Source: JBEEFP01 sp041166085 (GTDB lineage: Bacteria; Actinomycetota; Acidimicrobiia; Acidimicrobiales; JAFATL01). Taken from it: a DNA stretch of 64,000 nucleotides. The DNA lies in NCBI GenBank assembly GCA_041166085.1, contig JBEEFP010000006.1:62001-126000 (forward strand), read 5' to 3'. The position numbers were made by a program, and so were the translations under genes. The notes beneath the pieces are model-generated. The model searched no databases. It was not told the origin of the DNA and worked only from the letters and a program-made list of their open reading frames with translations. This document shows positions 33,663-42,062 of the stretch, piece after piece (within the stretch, counting starts at the first letter, position 1; each line of letters opens with the position of its first letter).

Positions 33663-34604
33663 CTGAGAACCGTTGCGGTCACCGGAGCCAGCGGATACGT
33701 CGGCAGCCGTGCGGTGGCATTCCTTCGCGACGCGGGATGGGCGGTGCGGGCCGTCGTGCGCCGCACTCGTCCGTACTTGCCCGCGGACGAGCAGGTCGTG
33801 CTCGACGTGCGCGAGCGGCCAGATGCGCTCCGCTCCGCCTTCGAGGCTTGCGATGCGGTGCTCCACCTCGCGGGAGCCAACGAGGTCGACGCTGCTGAAG
33901 ACCCCGACGCTGCGCTGGCTGACACGGTGCTCGGCTCCCGGCACGTGGCCGCGGCTGCCACGGACGCAGGCGTCGGTCGCCTCACGTACGTCTCCACCGT
34001 TCACGTCTACGGCCGGGCCCTCGTCGACGGCGCGGTCATCACCGAAGACGTCGTGCCGGCTCCCATGGCGACGTACGGCATCGCCAGGCTTGCGTCGGAG
34101 CACGTCATCCGCGCCGAGGCCGGCCGCGGAAGCATGGAGGTCGTCGCGCTACGCCTGACGAACGGCGTCGGGGCGCCCGTGGACCCCCGCGTCGCGCGCT
34201 GGACATTGGTCGGGAACGACCTGTGCCGGCAGGCGGCCCTCGACGGTCGCCTCGTCCTGCGCTCGAGCGGGGTGCAGTGGCGCGACTTCATCGCCATTGC
34301 CGACGTCATGCGTGCGGTCGGCTCGGCAGTGGCGCCGGGAGGCCTGCCCGACGGCACGTACAACCTAGGATCCGGCGCGCCCATGACGATCCTCGATCTT
34401 GCTGCCCTCGTCCAGGACGCCATCGAAGAAGAGACGGGCAAGCGCCCCCCGCTCGAGGCGCCCCCGGCACCCGACGTTCGTCCGCTGCCGTACCACGTCG
34501 ACGTCGACCGGCTCGCTCGCCTCGGCGTGACGCCACAAGTGTCCATCGCTTCCGCCATGGCCGAGACGGCGCGCTTCTGCCTCGAGCACCGCGAGGCGCT
34601 GTGA
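33663..34604 (+). CDS. NAD-dependent epimerase/reductase (extended SDR), CTG start
   Basis: 313 residues. The Rossmann motif TGASGYVGS begins at residue 8 of the frame. No ATG, GTG or TTG exists in frame near it: the only start-like codon is CTG 33663, preceded by AGGAG (33650-33654) at 8 nt, and lying 1 nt after the previous stop. I take it as a real CTG start. The active site reads YGIAR, with Arg in place of the usual Lys. A 4-keto-sugar reductase or epimerase working on the product of the dehydratase is likely. Confidence 0.8.
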   Translation: MRTVAVTGASGYVGSRAVAFLRDAGWAVRAVVRRTRPYLPADEQVVLDVRERPDALRSAFEACDAVLHLAGANEVDAAEDPDAALADTVLGSRHVAAAATDAGVGRLTYVSTVHVYGRALVDGAVITEDVVPAPMATYGIARLASEHVIRAEAGRGSMEVVALRLTNGVGAPVDPRVARWTLVGNDLCRQAALDGRLVLRSSGVQWRDFIAIADVMRAVGSAVAPGGLPDGTYNLGSGAPMTILDLAALVQDAIEEETGKRPPLEAPPAPDVRPLPYHVDVDRLARLGVTPQVSIASAMAETARFCLEHREAL

Positions 34605-35056
34605 CCACGATCGAAGGCCTGCGGGTCACCCCACTCAGGCGCATCCCGGACGAGCGCGGCGCCATCTTCCACATGCTGCGCTCGGACAGTGAGCAGTTCG
34701 AGGCATTCGGTGAGATCTACTTCTCGCTCGTGCACCCCGGCGCGATCAAGGCCTGGCATCAGCACCTGCGGATGACGTTGAACTACGCAGTGCCCGTCGG
34801 GATGGTGAAGCTGGTGTGCTTCGACGACCGTGCAGATTCGCCAACGCGCGGCAACGTCGTCGAGGTCTTCGTCGGCGAACAGAACTATGCGCTCGTGACC
34901 ATTCCGCCCTTGGTGTGGAACGGGTTCAAGGGATACGGCACCGGCCCCGCGTTGGTGGCGAACTGCTCCACGATCCCCCACGACCCCGATGAGATCGTGC
35001 GGGCCGACCCCTTCACGACCGACATCCCGTACGACTGGGCCCTGCGCCATGGATGA
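34601..35056 (+). CDS. dTDP-4-dehydrorhamnose 3,5-epimerase-like protein
   Basis: 151 residues of the RmlC cupin fold. The catalytic His region is HPGAIKAWHQH and the Phe/Tyr face is NGFKGYGTGP. In this cassette it would act on a CDP-linked 4-keto-6-deoxyhexose. GTG 34601 overlaps the previous stop by 4 nt. Shorter than RmlC (about 180) but complete at both ends. Confidence 0.82.
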   Translation: MTTIEGLRVTPLRRIPDERGAIFHMLRSDSEQFEAFGEIYFSLVHPGAIKAWHQHLRMTLNYAVPVGMVKLVCFDDRADSPTRGNVVEVFVGEQNYALVTIPPLVWNGFKGYGTGPALVANCSTIPHDPDEIVRADPFTTDIPYDWALRHG

Positions 35057-35873
35057 CAGCCAGGCGGGGTTCGATCTGGGGCCCGCTCCGGACAGCGTCC
35101 GACGTTGGTGGGGCGATCTGTGGCGGCACCGCGAGGTGCTCAGCATGCTCGCCCGTGCCGACTTCCACGTCCGCTACAAGCGGGCATCCTTCGGTGTGGC
35201 ATGGGCGGTGGTGGTCCCGCTCATCCAGGGCGTTGTCCTTGCCTTCGTCTTCTCAAAGGTCATTCGAGCGGCAGCCTTCGACGGCTACTCCGCCTACGTG
35301 ATCAGCGGCATTCTCGCGTGGAGCTACTTCAACCAGACGATCTCGGTGAGCTCGATCGCCATCGTGGAAGGGTCCGGCCTGACGGACAAGGTCTGGTTCC
35401 CCCGCGCCATGCTGGCGATTGTCCCGGCCATCGCCAACAGCGCGGGGCTGGCGGTGTCGATGGTCATCCTGCTGCCGCTCGTGCCGCTCCTCGGTGGCGA
35501 TTTCGGACCACGGCTGTTGATCCTCTTGCCCGCCTGTCTCCTGCTGGTGGCGTTCACGACGTTCCTGTCGATGGCGCTGTCCGCCCTTCATGTGTACTTC
35601 CGCGACGTCAAGTTCCTGGTCGCCGCCGCGCTCCTGGTGTGGTTCTACGTGACCCCCGTGGCGTACCCGAAGAGCCTGCTCGGGGGATGGGCGCGCGTCA
35701 TCGACCTCAACCCCATGACCGGGATCATCAACCTCTTCCAGATGGCGGTGGTCGCTTCGCCACCGCACTGGACGCGCGCCGTCGCCGTGTCGCTGGTCGC
35801 AACCGCAGTCCTCGCTGTCGTCTCCACCGAGGCGCAGCGGCGCCACGACCGCCTCTTCGTGGACTTGCTCTGA
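35049..35873 (+). CDS. ABC-2 type polysaccharide exporter, permease (Wzm-like)
   Basis: 274 residues, six predicted membrane helices after an amphipathic start (LSMLARADFHVRYKRASFG). The fold matches the ABC-2 permeases that move lipid-linked polysaccharide. Encoded with the ATPase below (TGATG overlap). The ATG at 35049 overlaps the epimerase gene by 8 nt. Confidence 0.9.
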   Translation: MDDSQAGFDLGPAPDSVRRWWGDLWRHREVLSMLARADFHVRYKRASFGVAWAVVVPLIQGVVLAFVFSKVIRAAAFDGYSAYVISGILAWSYFNQTISVSSIAIVEGSGLTDKVWFPRAMLAIVPAIANSAGLAVSMVILLPLVPLLGGDFGPRLLILLPACLLLVAFTTFLSMALSALHVYFRDVKFLVAAALLVWFYVTPVAYPKSLLGGWARVIDLNPMTGIINLFQMAVVASPPHWTRAVAVSLVATAVLAVVSTEAQRRHDRLFVDLL

Positions 35874-37153
35874 TGTCGGCGATCACCATGGAGAACGTCG
35901 GCAAGCGGTATTGGAAGCTCGAGGACCGAGCCATGCTCCTTCGGTCGCTCGTGCCCTTCCGCAAGCCACACCGCGAGGAGCTGTGGGCCCTCCGCGGGCT
36001 CAACGCCGTGATCGAACCGGGCGAGGTCGTAGGGGTGATCGGCCGCAACGGCGCGGGCAAGACGACGATGTTGCGGATGCTGGCCGGCGTCACCAGACCG
36101 AGTGAGGGACGGGTGAGCGTGAGCGGCAGGGTGGCGCCGCTCATCAGCGTCGGCGTGGGCTTCCACCGCGAGATGTCCGGTCGCGAGAACGTCTACATCA
36201 ACGGCATGCTGCTCGGTCTCACCAAGGCGGACATCGAGCGTCGCTTCGACGAGATCGTCGCGTTCGCGGAGCTGGCCGACTTCATCGACACGCCGGTGAA
36301 GTTCTACTCCTCCGGCATGTTCATGCGCCTGGGCTTCTCGGTGGCGGTGCACACCGATCCGCAGGTCCTCCTGGTCGACGAGGTGCTCGCAGTGGGCGAT
36401 CTGGCCTTCCAGCTGAAGTGCCTCGACAGGATGAAGGCGATCCGCGAGGCGGGGACGACCATCGTGATGGTGAGTCACGCCATGCCCGCCGTCCGGCTGC
36501 TCTGCCCTCGGGCGCTCGTCATCAGTCACGGGCAGCTGGTGTTCGACGGCGACGTCGAGTCTGCCATCGCCCACCACCACGAGATCCTGTCGAACGAGGG
36601 TTCCAGCGACACCACCGTGGGCGACCAGCAGGTGACCGGCGGCGCCGAGGTGCTGCGACGTGAGCTGATCGGGCCGGACGGCCCGACCCATTACGTCCGG
36701 CGCGACCCCCTCGCGCGGTTGCGTCTACGCGTGCGCGTGCGCTTCACCCGGGCGGTTGACGACCCCGTGTTCCTGTTCCTGATACGCGCCGAGGACGCGT
36801 CAGTCGCCTACGGAATGCAGACACCGCTCCAGGTCCCCCACCACTCCTTCGCCGCCGGCGAGGAGACCGACGTCGAGTTCACATTCGCTCCAAACGTGGC
36901 AGGAGGGACCTACCGCATCACCGAGGAGATCCTGTCGGCGGACGCGCGGGCCGTGCTCCACACCGACACGACCGGCCTCACGTTTCAGGTCGAGCACCGC
37001 CTCTGGTCCCTCGGCGTCGCGGATCTGCACGGGACCATCACGGTGGACGGTCGAGAGATCACCGAGCATCGGGACTTCGGGCTGACCGCGAGTCCCGCCG
37101 CGCCGTCGACTCCTTTGCCGCATTCCGGTGGGGATCGGCCCGATGCAGGTTGA
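35873..37153 (+). CDS. ABC-type polysaccharide exporter, ATPase with Wzt C-domain
   Basis: 426 residues. Walker A is GRNGAGKTT, signature FYSSGMFMRLGFS (SSGM instead of LSGGQ, normal for the Wzt family), Walker B QVLLVDEVLAVGD. From about 265 a beta-sandwich C-terminal domain follows, the Wzt substrate-binding type that selects the polymer end. Together with the permease it exports a finished glycan. Confidence 0.92.
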   Translation: MSAITMENVGKRYWKLEDRAMLLRSLVPFRKPHREELWALRGLNAVIEPGEVVGVIGRNGAGKTTMLRMLAGVTRPSEGRVSVSGRVAPLISVGVGFHREMSGRENVYINGMLLGLTKADIERRFDEIVAFAELADFIDTPVKFYSSGMFMRLGFSVAVHTDPQVLLVDEVLAVGDLAFQLKCLDRMKAIREAGTTIVMVSHAMPAVRLLCPRALVISHGQLVFDGDVESAIAHHHEILSNEGSSDTTVGDQQVTGGAEVLRRELIGPDGPTHYVRRDPLARLRLRVRVRFTRAVDDPVFLFLIRAEDASVAYGMQTPLQVPHHSFAAGEETDVEFTFAPNVAGGTYRITEEILSADARAVLHTDTTGLTFQVEHRLWSLGVADLHGTITVDGREITEHRDFGLTASPAAPSTPLPHSGGDRPDAG

Positions 37154-38438
37154 CGTCGCCACACTGAGCGAGACAGGCCGCCGACGCCCGCCGCTGCCTG
37201 TCTGGCTGTTGCTGGGCCTCGCGCTCGCCGTGCGCGTCGTCGTCGCGCTGGCGGACCGCAACATTCGCCTGGTCGACGACCCCGCCGACTACCACCGCCT
37301 GGCGGTCTCCCTCGCGCACCACCACAGCTTCGGACCGAGTGTCCTGGCGGCAGGCGGCGGCCCGACTGCGTTCCGGCCCCCGCTGTATCCGCTGTTCCTG
37401 GGCGCGGTGTACGCGGTCGCCGGCGTGTCGGTGGGAGCAGCGCTTGTCGCCCAGGCGGTGCTCGGGGTGGTCGTCGTGGCGCTCGTCGGCATCCTCGGCT
37501 GGCAGTTGTGGGGGCGCCGGGCCGGGTTGGTCGCCCTCGGGTTGGCCGCGGTCTACCCGCCGCTGATCCTCGTGGGCGGTTCCCTTCTCTCCGAATCGGT
37601 CGCGCTGCCCCTGGAGCTGGGCGTGCTCGCCGCCGTGCTCGAGGCGCGCCGCACCGGACGCCACGTCACCAGGTGGGCGGCGGTCGCCGGCGTGCTGCTG
37701 GGACTGGCGGTGTTGGCGCGGCCCACCAACGGCGTGCTCGCGGTGCCTCTCGCCTTGCTGCTCTGGGGTCGGCCGCTGCTGGCCCGCCGCACGCTCGCTC
37801 CACTCGCGGCCGCGGCCGGGCTCGCCGTTGTCGTCGTGGTCCCGTGGACGATCCGCAACACGGAAGCATTCGACCGTGTGGTGTTGGTGAGCACGTCGAA
37901 CTCCTTTGTCGTCGGCGGCGTCTACAACCGCACGGCCGATCACGACAGCAGGCATCCTGCGCTCTGGCGTCCGCCCACCGCCGTGCCTGGACTCGCACCA
38001 CTCTTCCACGACCCCACCCTCGACGAGGCGGAGCTTGCCAAACGCGTCGACGACGCGGGCCGGAGGTACATACGAGCCCATCCTGGCTACCTCGCGCGCT
38101 CGGTGTTCTGGAACGGCGCGCGGCTCTTCGATCTCACCGGGCCCGACCAGGCCCTCGACGCGGCCCGACCGCTCGGGTACGGCCGCACCGCCGCCGACGT
38201 GTGGTTGGCCGGGTACGCGCTGGGCGCCGTCCTGGCAGTGATCGGGGTGGCCGTCGGTGCCCTCCGAGGAACACCGCGCGCCTTCTGGCTGACCGCGCTC
38301 CTGTTTGTCGCCGTGACAATCCCTACGCTTGGGACATCGCGCTATCGCGCGCCAGTGGAGCCGTTCATCCTGCTTCTCGCAGCCTTCACCATCACCCACC
38401 TCATCAACCGCCGAGCGGGAGCGACGGGTCATGAGTGA
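37143..38438 (+). CDS. GT39/ArnT-like membrane glycosyltransferase
   Basis: 431 residues with about ten membrane helices. The first outside loop carries Asp45-Asp46 (IRLVDDPADYHRL), as expected for catalytic acid of GT-C enzymes that use polyprenyl-phosphate sugars. ATG 37143 overlaps the Wzt gene by 11 nt. It would add a sugar outside the membrane; donor and acceptor unknown. Confidence 0.82.
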   Translation: MQVDVATLSETGRRRPPLPVWLLLGLALAVRVVVALADRNIRLVDDPADYHRLAVSLAHHHSFGPSVLAAGGGPTAFRPPLYPLFLGAVYAVAGVSVGAALVAQAVLGVVVVALVGILGWQLWGRRAGLVALGLAAVYPPLILVGGSLLSESVALPLELGVLAAVLEARRTGRHVTRWAAVAGVLLGLAVLARPTNGVLAVPLALLLWGRPLLARRTLAPLAAAAGLAVVVVVPWTIRNTEAFDRVVLVSTSNSFVVGGVYNRTADHDSRHPALWRPPTAVPGLAPLFHDPTLDEAELAKRVDDAGRRYIRAHPGYLARSVFWNGARLFDLTGPDQALDAARPLGYGRTAADVWLAGYALGAVLAVIGVAVGALRGTPRAFWLTALLFVAVTIPTLGTSRYRAPVEPFILLLAAFTITHLINRRAGATGHE

Positions 38439-39351
38439 CCTGGCATCCGCCCAAGCAACGACCCCGCCAGTGGCACACCGCAGCCGCGGCCCACTGCGAG
38501 CTGCCCTGGTCGAGTTGCGTCCGGCCGAATGGGTGAAGAACGTGTTCGTCGCCGCGCCCCTCGTGTTCTCCGGACATCTGGGCGAGGCCGACCGGATCGG
38601 TCGGGCGGTGGCGGAGACGGCTGCCTTTTGCCTGATGGCCAGCGCCGGTTACCTGGTGAACGACCTCCGCGATGTCGAGCTCGACCGCCAACACCCGAGC
38701 AAGCGCCGGCGGCCGATCGCAGCCGGCGAGCTCTCGGTGCCCGTCGCCATCACGTTGGCCGTCGTGCTGGCTGCCACGGCGCTCGGGCTGTCCAGCTCCA
38801 TCGGGTGGCGGGCCGCCGCCTACGTGGCCGGCTACGCCCTCCTCACCTTCAGCTACTCCCTGGTGCTCAAGCGCCTGGTGATCATCGACGTGCTCGCGAT
38901 CGCCTCCGGCTTCCTCATCCGGGTGCTGGCCGGTGTTGCCGCGACCAACGTCCTCCATTCGGACTGGCTGATCGTCTGTACCGGGTCCTTGGCCATGTTC
39001 CTCGGCTTCACCAAGCGCCGGCAGGAGGCTGCCAGCGAGCTGCACCTCGGTCTCGACAGCCGGCCCGTGCTCGAGCACTACTCGCTGCCGTTCCTCGACC
39101 AGATGGTGTCGATGGTGTCGACCGCGACGGTGCTCAGCTACGTGCTCTACACCGTGAACTCGCCCCTCATCGGGAGCCGCATGCTCCCGACCGCCGGACC
39201 GGTGGTCTACGGCGTCCTGCGCTACCTCTACCTCGTGTACCACTGCAAGGACCAGCGCAGCACCGCCACCATCATCCGCAAGGATCCGGGCATCGTGGCC
39301 GCCGGCGCCACGTGGGTCGCGATCGCCGTGCTCCTGCTCTACACGCGATGA
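38431..39351 (+). CDS. ubiA: UbiA-family decaprenyl-phosphate phosphoribosyltransferase-like
   Basis: 306 residues, about nine membrane helices. The first Asp-rich motif is NDLRDVELD (77-85) followed by HPSKRRRPIAAG, and the second is KDQRST. This pattern is closest to the UbiA proteins that make decaprenylphosphoryl-phosphoribose (the arabinose donor pathway of mycobacteria) and not to menaquinone prenyltransferases. A pentose donor for the membrane glycosyltransferase is likely. ATG overlaps the previous gene by 8 nt. Confidence 0.82.
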   Translation: MSDLASAQATTPPVAHRSRGPLRAALVELRPAEWVKNVFVAAPLVFSGHLGEADRIGRAVAETAAFCLMASAGYLVNDLRDVELDRQHPSKRRRPIAAGELSVPVAITLAVVLAATALGLSSSIGWRAAAYVAGYALLTFSYSLVLKRLVIIDVLAIASGFLIRVLAGVAATNVLHSDWLIVCTGSLAMFLGFTKRRQEAASELHLGLDSRPVLEHYSLPFLDQMVSMVSTATVLSYVLYTVNSPLIGSRMLPTAGPVVYGVLRYLYLVYHCKDQRSTATIIRKDPGIVAAGATWVAIAVLLLYTR

Positions 39352-40013
39352 GGCCGGATCCGCGGGCAGTGTTCCGCGCCTGGGCGAGCTTCAGAGGATC
39401 GGGACTCGGTACCCAGGCCTTCCTCGGCGCTCGCCTGGCCATCGTGCCCCTCGGTGCCCTCGACGCCGAACTGCGGGCGCTCTCGGGCCGCGTGTTGTCG
39501 CTCGGGTCCGGCCACGGCATCGTCGAGCGCTACCTGGCCGAGATCAACCCGGATGCGCGCGTGGAGGGGCTCGAGCTCGACGAGGAGCGGGTCACCGCGG
39601 CAGCCCGCACTGGCGCGCGGTCGCCACGGGTCGTCATCCGGCACGCCGACGTCACCGAGATGGACGACGAGGCCGGGACGTTCGACGCTGCCCTCGCCGT
39701 TGACGTGTTCCACCACATCCGGCCCGACGCCCACGCCGAGGTCGCGGCGGCGCTGGCCCGCAGCGTCCGGCCGGGCGGCGCCGTCATCGTGAAGGACATG
39801 GACCTGCGTCCCCGTTGGAAGCACCGGTGGAACGCCTTCCACGACCGCTTGGTGGCCCACGAGCAGGTCCACTGCCGCACGCCCCAGGACATGGCGAGCC
39901 TGTTCGAGGCGGCCGGCCTCGTCGCCAACACCGTTCGCCACGTCGACCGGCGGCTGAGTCCGTATCCGCAGTACCTCGTGAGCCTCACGAAACCCGAGAC
40001 GGCCGCCAGCTGA
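39348..40013 (+). CDS. class I SAM-dependent methyltransferase
   Basis: 221 residues. Motif I is VLSLGSGHGIVERYL, the acidic end of strand 2 is GLELDEE, motif IV region AALAVDVFHHI and motif VI RPGGAVIVKD. Soluble. It starts by a 4-nt overlap (ATGA) with the UbiA gene and ends the nine-gene operon, 13 nt before the convergent epimerase stop. It may methylate a sugar or the lipid carrier; substrate unknown. Confidence 0.85.
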   Translation: MRPDPRAVFRAWASFRGSGLGTQAFLGARLAIVPLGALDAELRALSGRVLSLGSGHGIVERYLAEINPDARVEGLELDEERVTAAARTGARSPRVVIRHADVTEMDDEAGTFDAALAVDVFHHIRPDAHAEVAAALARSVRPGGAVIVKDMDLRPRWKHRWNAFHDRLVAHEQVHCRTPQDMASLFEAAGLVANTVRHVDRRLSPYPQYLVSLTKPETAAS

Positions 40014-40026
40014 TCGGCGCCGCTGA

Positions 40027-41055
40027 TCAGCGGATGCGCTTGAGGACCCGCATCGCGCCCTGGCGCACAGGCGACTGGTGGTGCGAGCGGCCGCCGTGCT
40101 CGAGCTGGCCGCGGTGGGCGAGGAACCAGTCGTAGGACTCGTTCATCATCTCGACGTTGGAGTACTCGGGCGCCCAGTCGAGCTCGGACCGGGCCTTGGA
40201 GATGTCGAACCAGAACTCCTGGCCGTAGAGCATCCAGTGATACGGGGCGAAAGGCGCCAGCCGCATCCGACCCAAGGCGCTCATGGCGAACATGGCGGGG
40301 CGCACTGGGAGGGAGCGCACGCGGGATCCGGTTCCGGCGTGCGCAACCAACGCCTCCATGGTCTCGCGCATGGTGCCGAACTGATCCGTCCCGATGTTGT
40401 ACGTCGAGGGCCCCTCACGCCGCCCGGCCCGCAGGCACGCCTCGGCCAGGTCGCCTGCGTGCACGAAGGAGTACCGGTTGTGCCCACCGCCGAGGACGTA
40501 GACAGGGGCTCCGTCCGCGACCCACTCGAAGAGCATGGCCAGCAACCCGAGGCGGCCATGGCCGAGGATGGTGCGAGGGCGGATGATCGTGACATCGAGG
40601 CCGGCGGCAGCCGCCTCGTGACACAGCTGCTCGGCGCGAACCTTGGTGCGGCCGTATGCCTCCACCGGGCGCAACGGCGTCTCCTCGGTGACGGGATTGG
40701 ACGGCGGGATCCCGAACACTGACGTCGACGAGGTGTGCACGAACTTGCCGACTCGAGCGGCGCTGGATGCGTCCAGCAGGTTCCGGGTGCCGTTCACGTT
40801 GACCGTCTCGAACAGGGCCTTGTCCTTGGCCAAGGGCTGCTGGGCGACGTTGTGGAACACCACGTCGACGCCCTCGCACGCCTGGCGGACCGCGGCCGCG
40901 TCGCGGATGTCACCCTGGACGAACGCCGCGTCCGGCGGATGTCCGTCCGGGGCGGCGAGGTCGAAGTTGCGCACGGCGAAGCCGGCGGCGTCGAGTCGGG
41001 CGACGAGGATCGAGCCGAAGTAGCCACTGCCCCCGGTGACGAGCGCGGTCGGCAT
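40027..41055 (-). CDS. NAD-dependent epimerase/dehydratase (extended SDR)
   Basis: 342 residues. GGSGYFGSILV at the start, catalytic YGRTK, and a C-terminal domain with many Met/Trp/Phe (PYHWMLYGQEFWFD) like the 3beta-HSD/sterol-type or polyprenyl-sugar SDRs. The ATG overlaps the stop of the upstream paralogue (TGATG). Possibly acts on a large or lipid-linked substrate. Confidence 0.82.
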   Translation of the reverse strand: MPTALVTGGSGYFGSILVARLDAAGFAVRNFDLAAPDGHPPDAAFVQGDIRDAAAVRQACEGVDVVFHNVAQQPLAKDKALFETVNVNGTRNLLDASSAARVGKFVHTSSTSVFGIPPSNPVTEETPLRPVEAYGRTKVRAEQLCHEAAAAGLDVTIIRPRTILGHGRLGLLAMLFEWVADGAPVYVLGGGHNRYSFVHAGDLAEACLRAGRREGPSTYNIGTDQFGTMRETMEALVAHAGTGSRVRSLPVRPAMFAMSALGRMRLAPFAPYHWMLYGQEFWFDISKARSELDWAPEYSNVEMMNESYDWFLAHRGQLEHGGRSHHQSPVRQGAMRVLKRIR

Positions 41056-42062
41056 CAGATGTCCCACCCCTGGTCGAGGCACCACCGGATGCTGCGCCGC
41101 ATGCCGGTGTAGAGATCCACCTCCGGACGGTACCCGAGCTCCCGCTGAGCCCGGTCGGTGCTGCACGCGATGGTGCGACTCATCTCGGACAGCACGTGCA
41201 GCTGCGCGGAGTAGCGGTTGACCGATTGCAGCGCCTTGTCGCCGAGACCGGCAATGGTGCTCGTGACCGCGGGGAGCCGCACCTGACGCGCCGACACCGA
41301 GAGGCCCTCGTCGGTCAGCGCCCGCTTCACCGTGTCGAGGATCTCGGTCATGCGGTACGGCTCGGGGTCGGCGATCCAATAGGCGCGACCCGCGGCATCG
41401 TCGGACCGCGCGGCCAGCACGAGGCCCTGGGCCAAGTTGCCCGTGTACACCATCGAGCGTCGATTGCTCCCGTTCCCGCACATGGGGAAGATGCCGCGAC
41501 GCACCATCGTGAAGAAGCTCGTCTGTCGCTGCGGCTGGTGCTCGCCGTAGAACCACGGGCAGCGAACGATCACGGTGTCGAGACCTCTCGCCGCGGCACG
41601 GGTCACCAGGCGCTCCGCCTCCATCTTCGACTGCCCGTAGCCCAGGTACGGGTTGTACGGAGCGTCCTCGTCGAAGCGATCGTCGGGCGAGGGGTTGAAA
41701 CCGAACGGCGAGTTGGACGACACGTACACCACACGGCCGGCACCCGCGCGGCGCGCCTCGTCGAGCAGCAATGCCGTACCGCCCACGTTCACGTCGAAGA
41801 ACTCGCGCACCCCGTCCGACGGATGGATCACGGAGGCGGCGTGGACGACGACAGCACCGGCGCCGCCATCGAAGAGAGCGGCGAGCGCCATCGGATCCCG
41901 CACGTCGCCCATGACCGTCTCAGCCTGTGGCGCCCGGCTGCGGACGAGGTCGGCCTCCTCCGTCGATCGAACGAGACAGCGCAACGAGGAGGGCGCGTCG
42001 CCGAGGGCGTCGAGCAGGGCCAGGCCGAGCCATCCCGCCGCGCCGGTGACGACCGTCTTCAC
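41055..42062 (-). CDS. NAD-dependent epimerase/reductase (extended SDR)
   Basis: 335 residues. GAAGWLGLALL for NAD binding, Ser-Ser-Asn region VYVSSNSP and catalytic YGQSK. It is a paralogue of the next gene and follows the GMC oxidoreductase gene with a 4-nt overlap. An oxidase plus SDR reductases in one operon could epimerise a hydroxyl by oxidation and reduction. Confidence 0.82.
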   Translation of the reverse strand: MKTVVTGAAGWLGLALLDALGDAPSSLRCLVRSTEEADLVRSRAPQAETVMGDVRDPMALAALFDGGAGAVVVHAASVIHPSDGVREFFDVNVGGTALLLDEARRAGAGRVVYVSSNSPFGFNPSPDDRFDEDAPYNPYLGYGQSKMEAERLVTRAAARGLDTVIVRCPWFYGEHQPQRQTSFFTMVRRGIFPMCGNGSNRRSMVYTGNLAQGLVLAARSDDAAGRAYWIADPEPYRMTEILDTVKRALTDEGLSVSARQVRLPAVTSTIAGLGDKALQSVNRYSAQLHVLSEMSRTIACSTDRAQRELGYRPEVDLYTGMRRSIRWCLDQGWDI

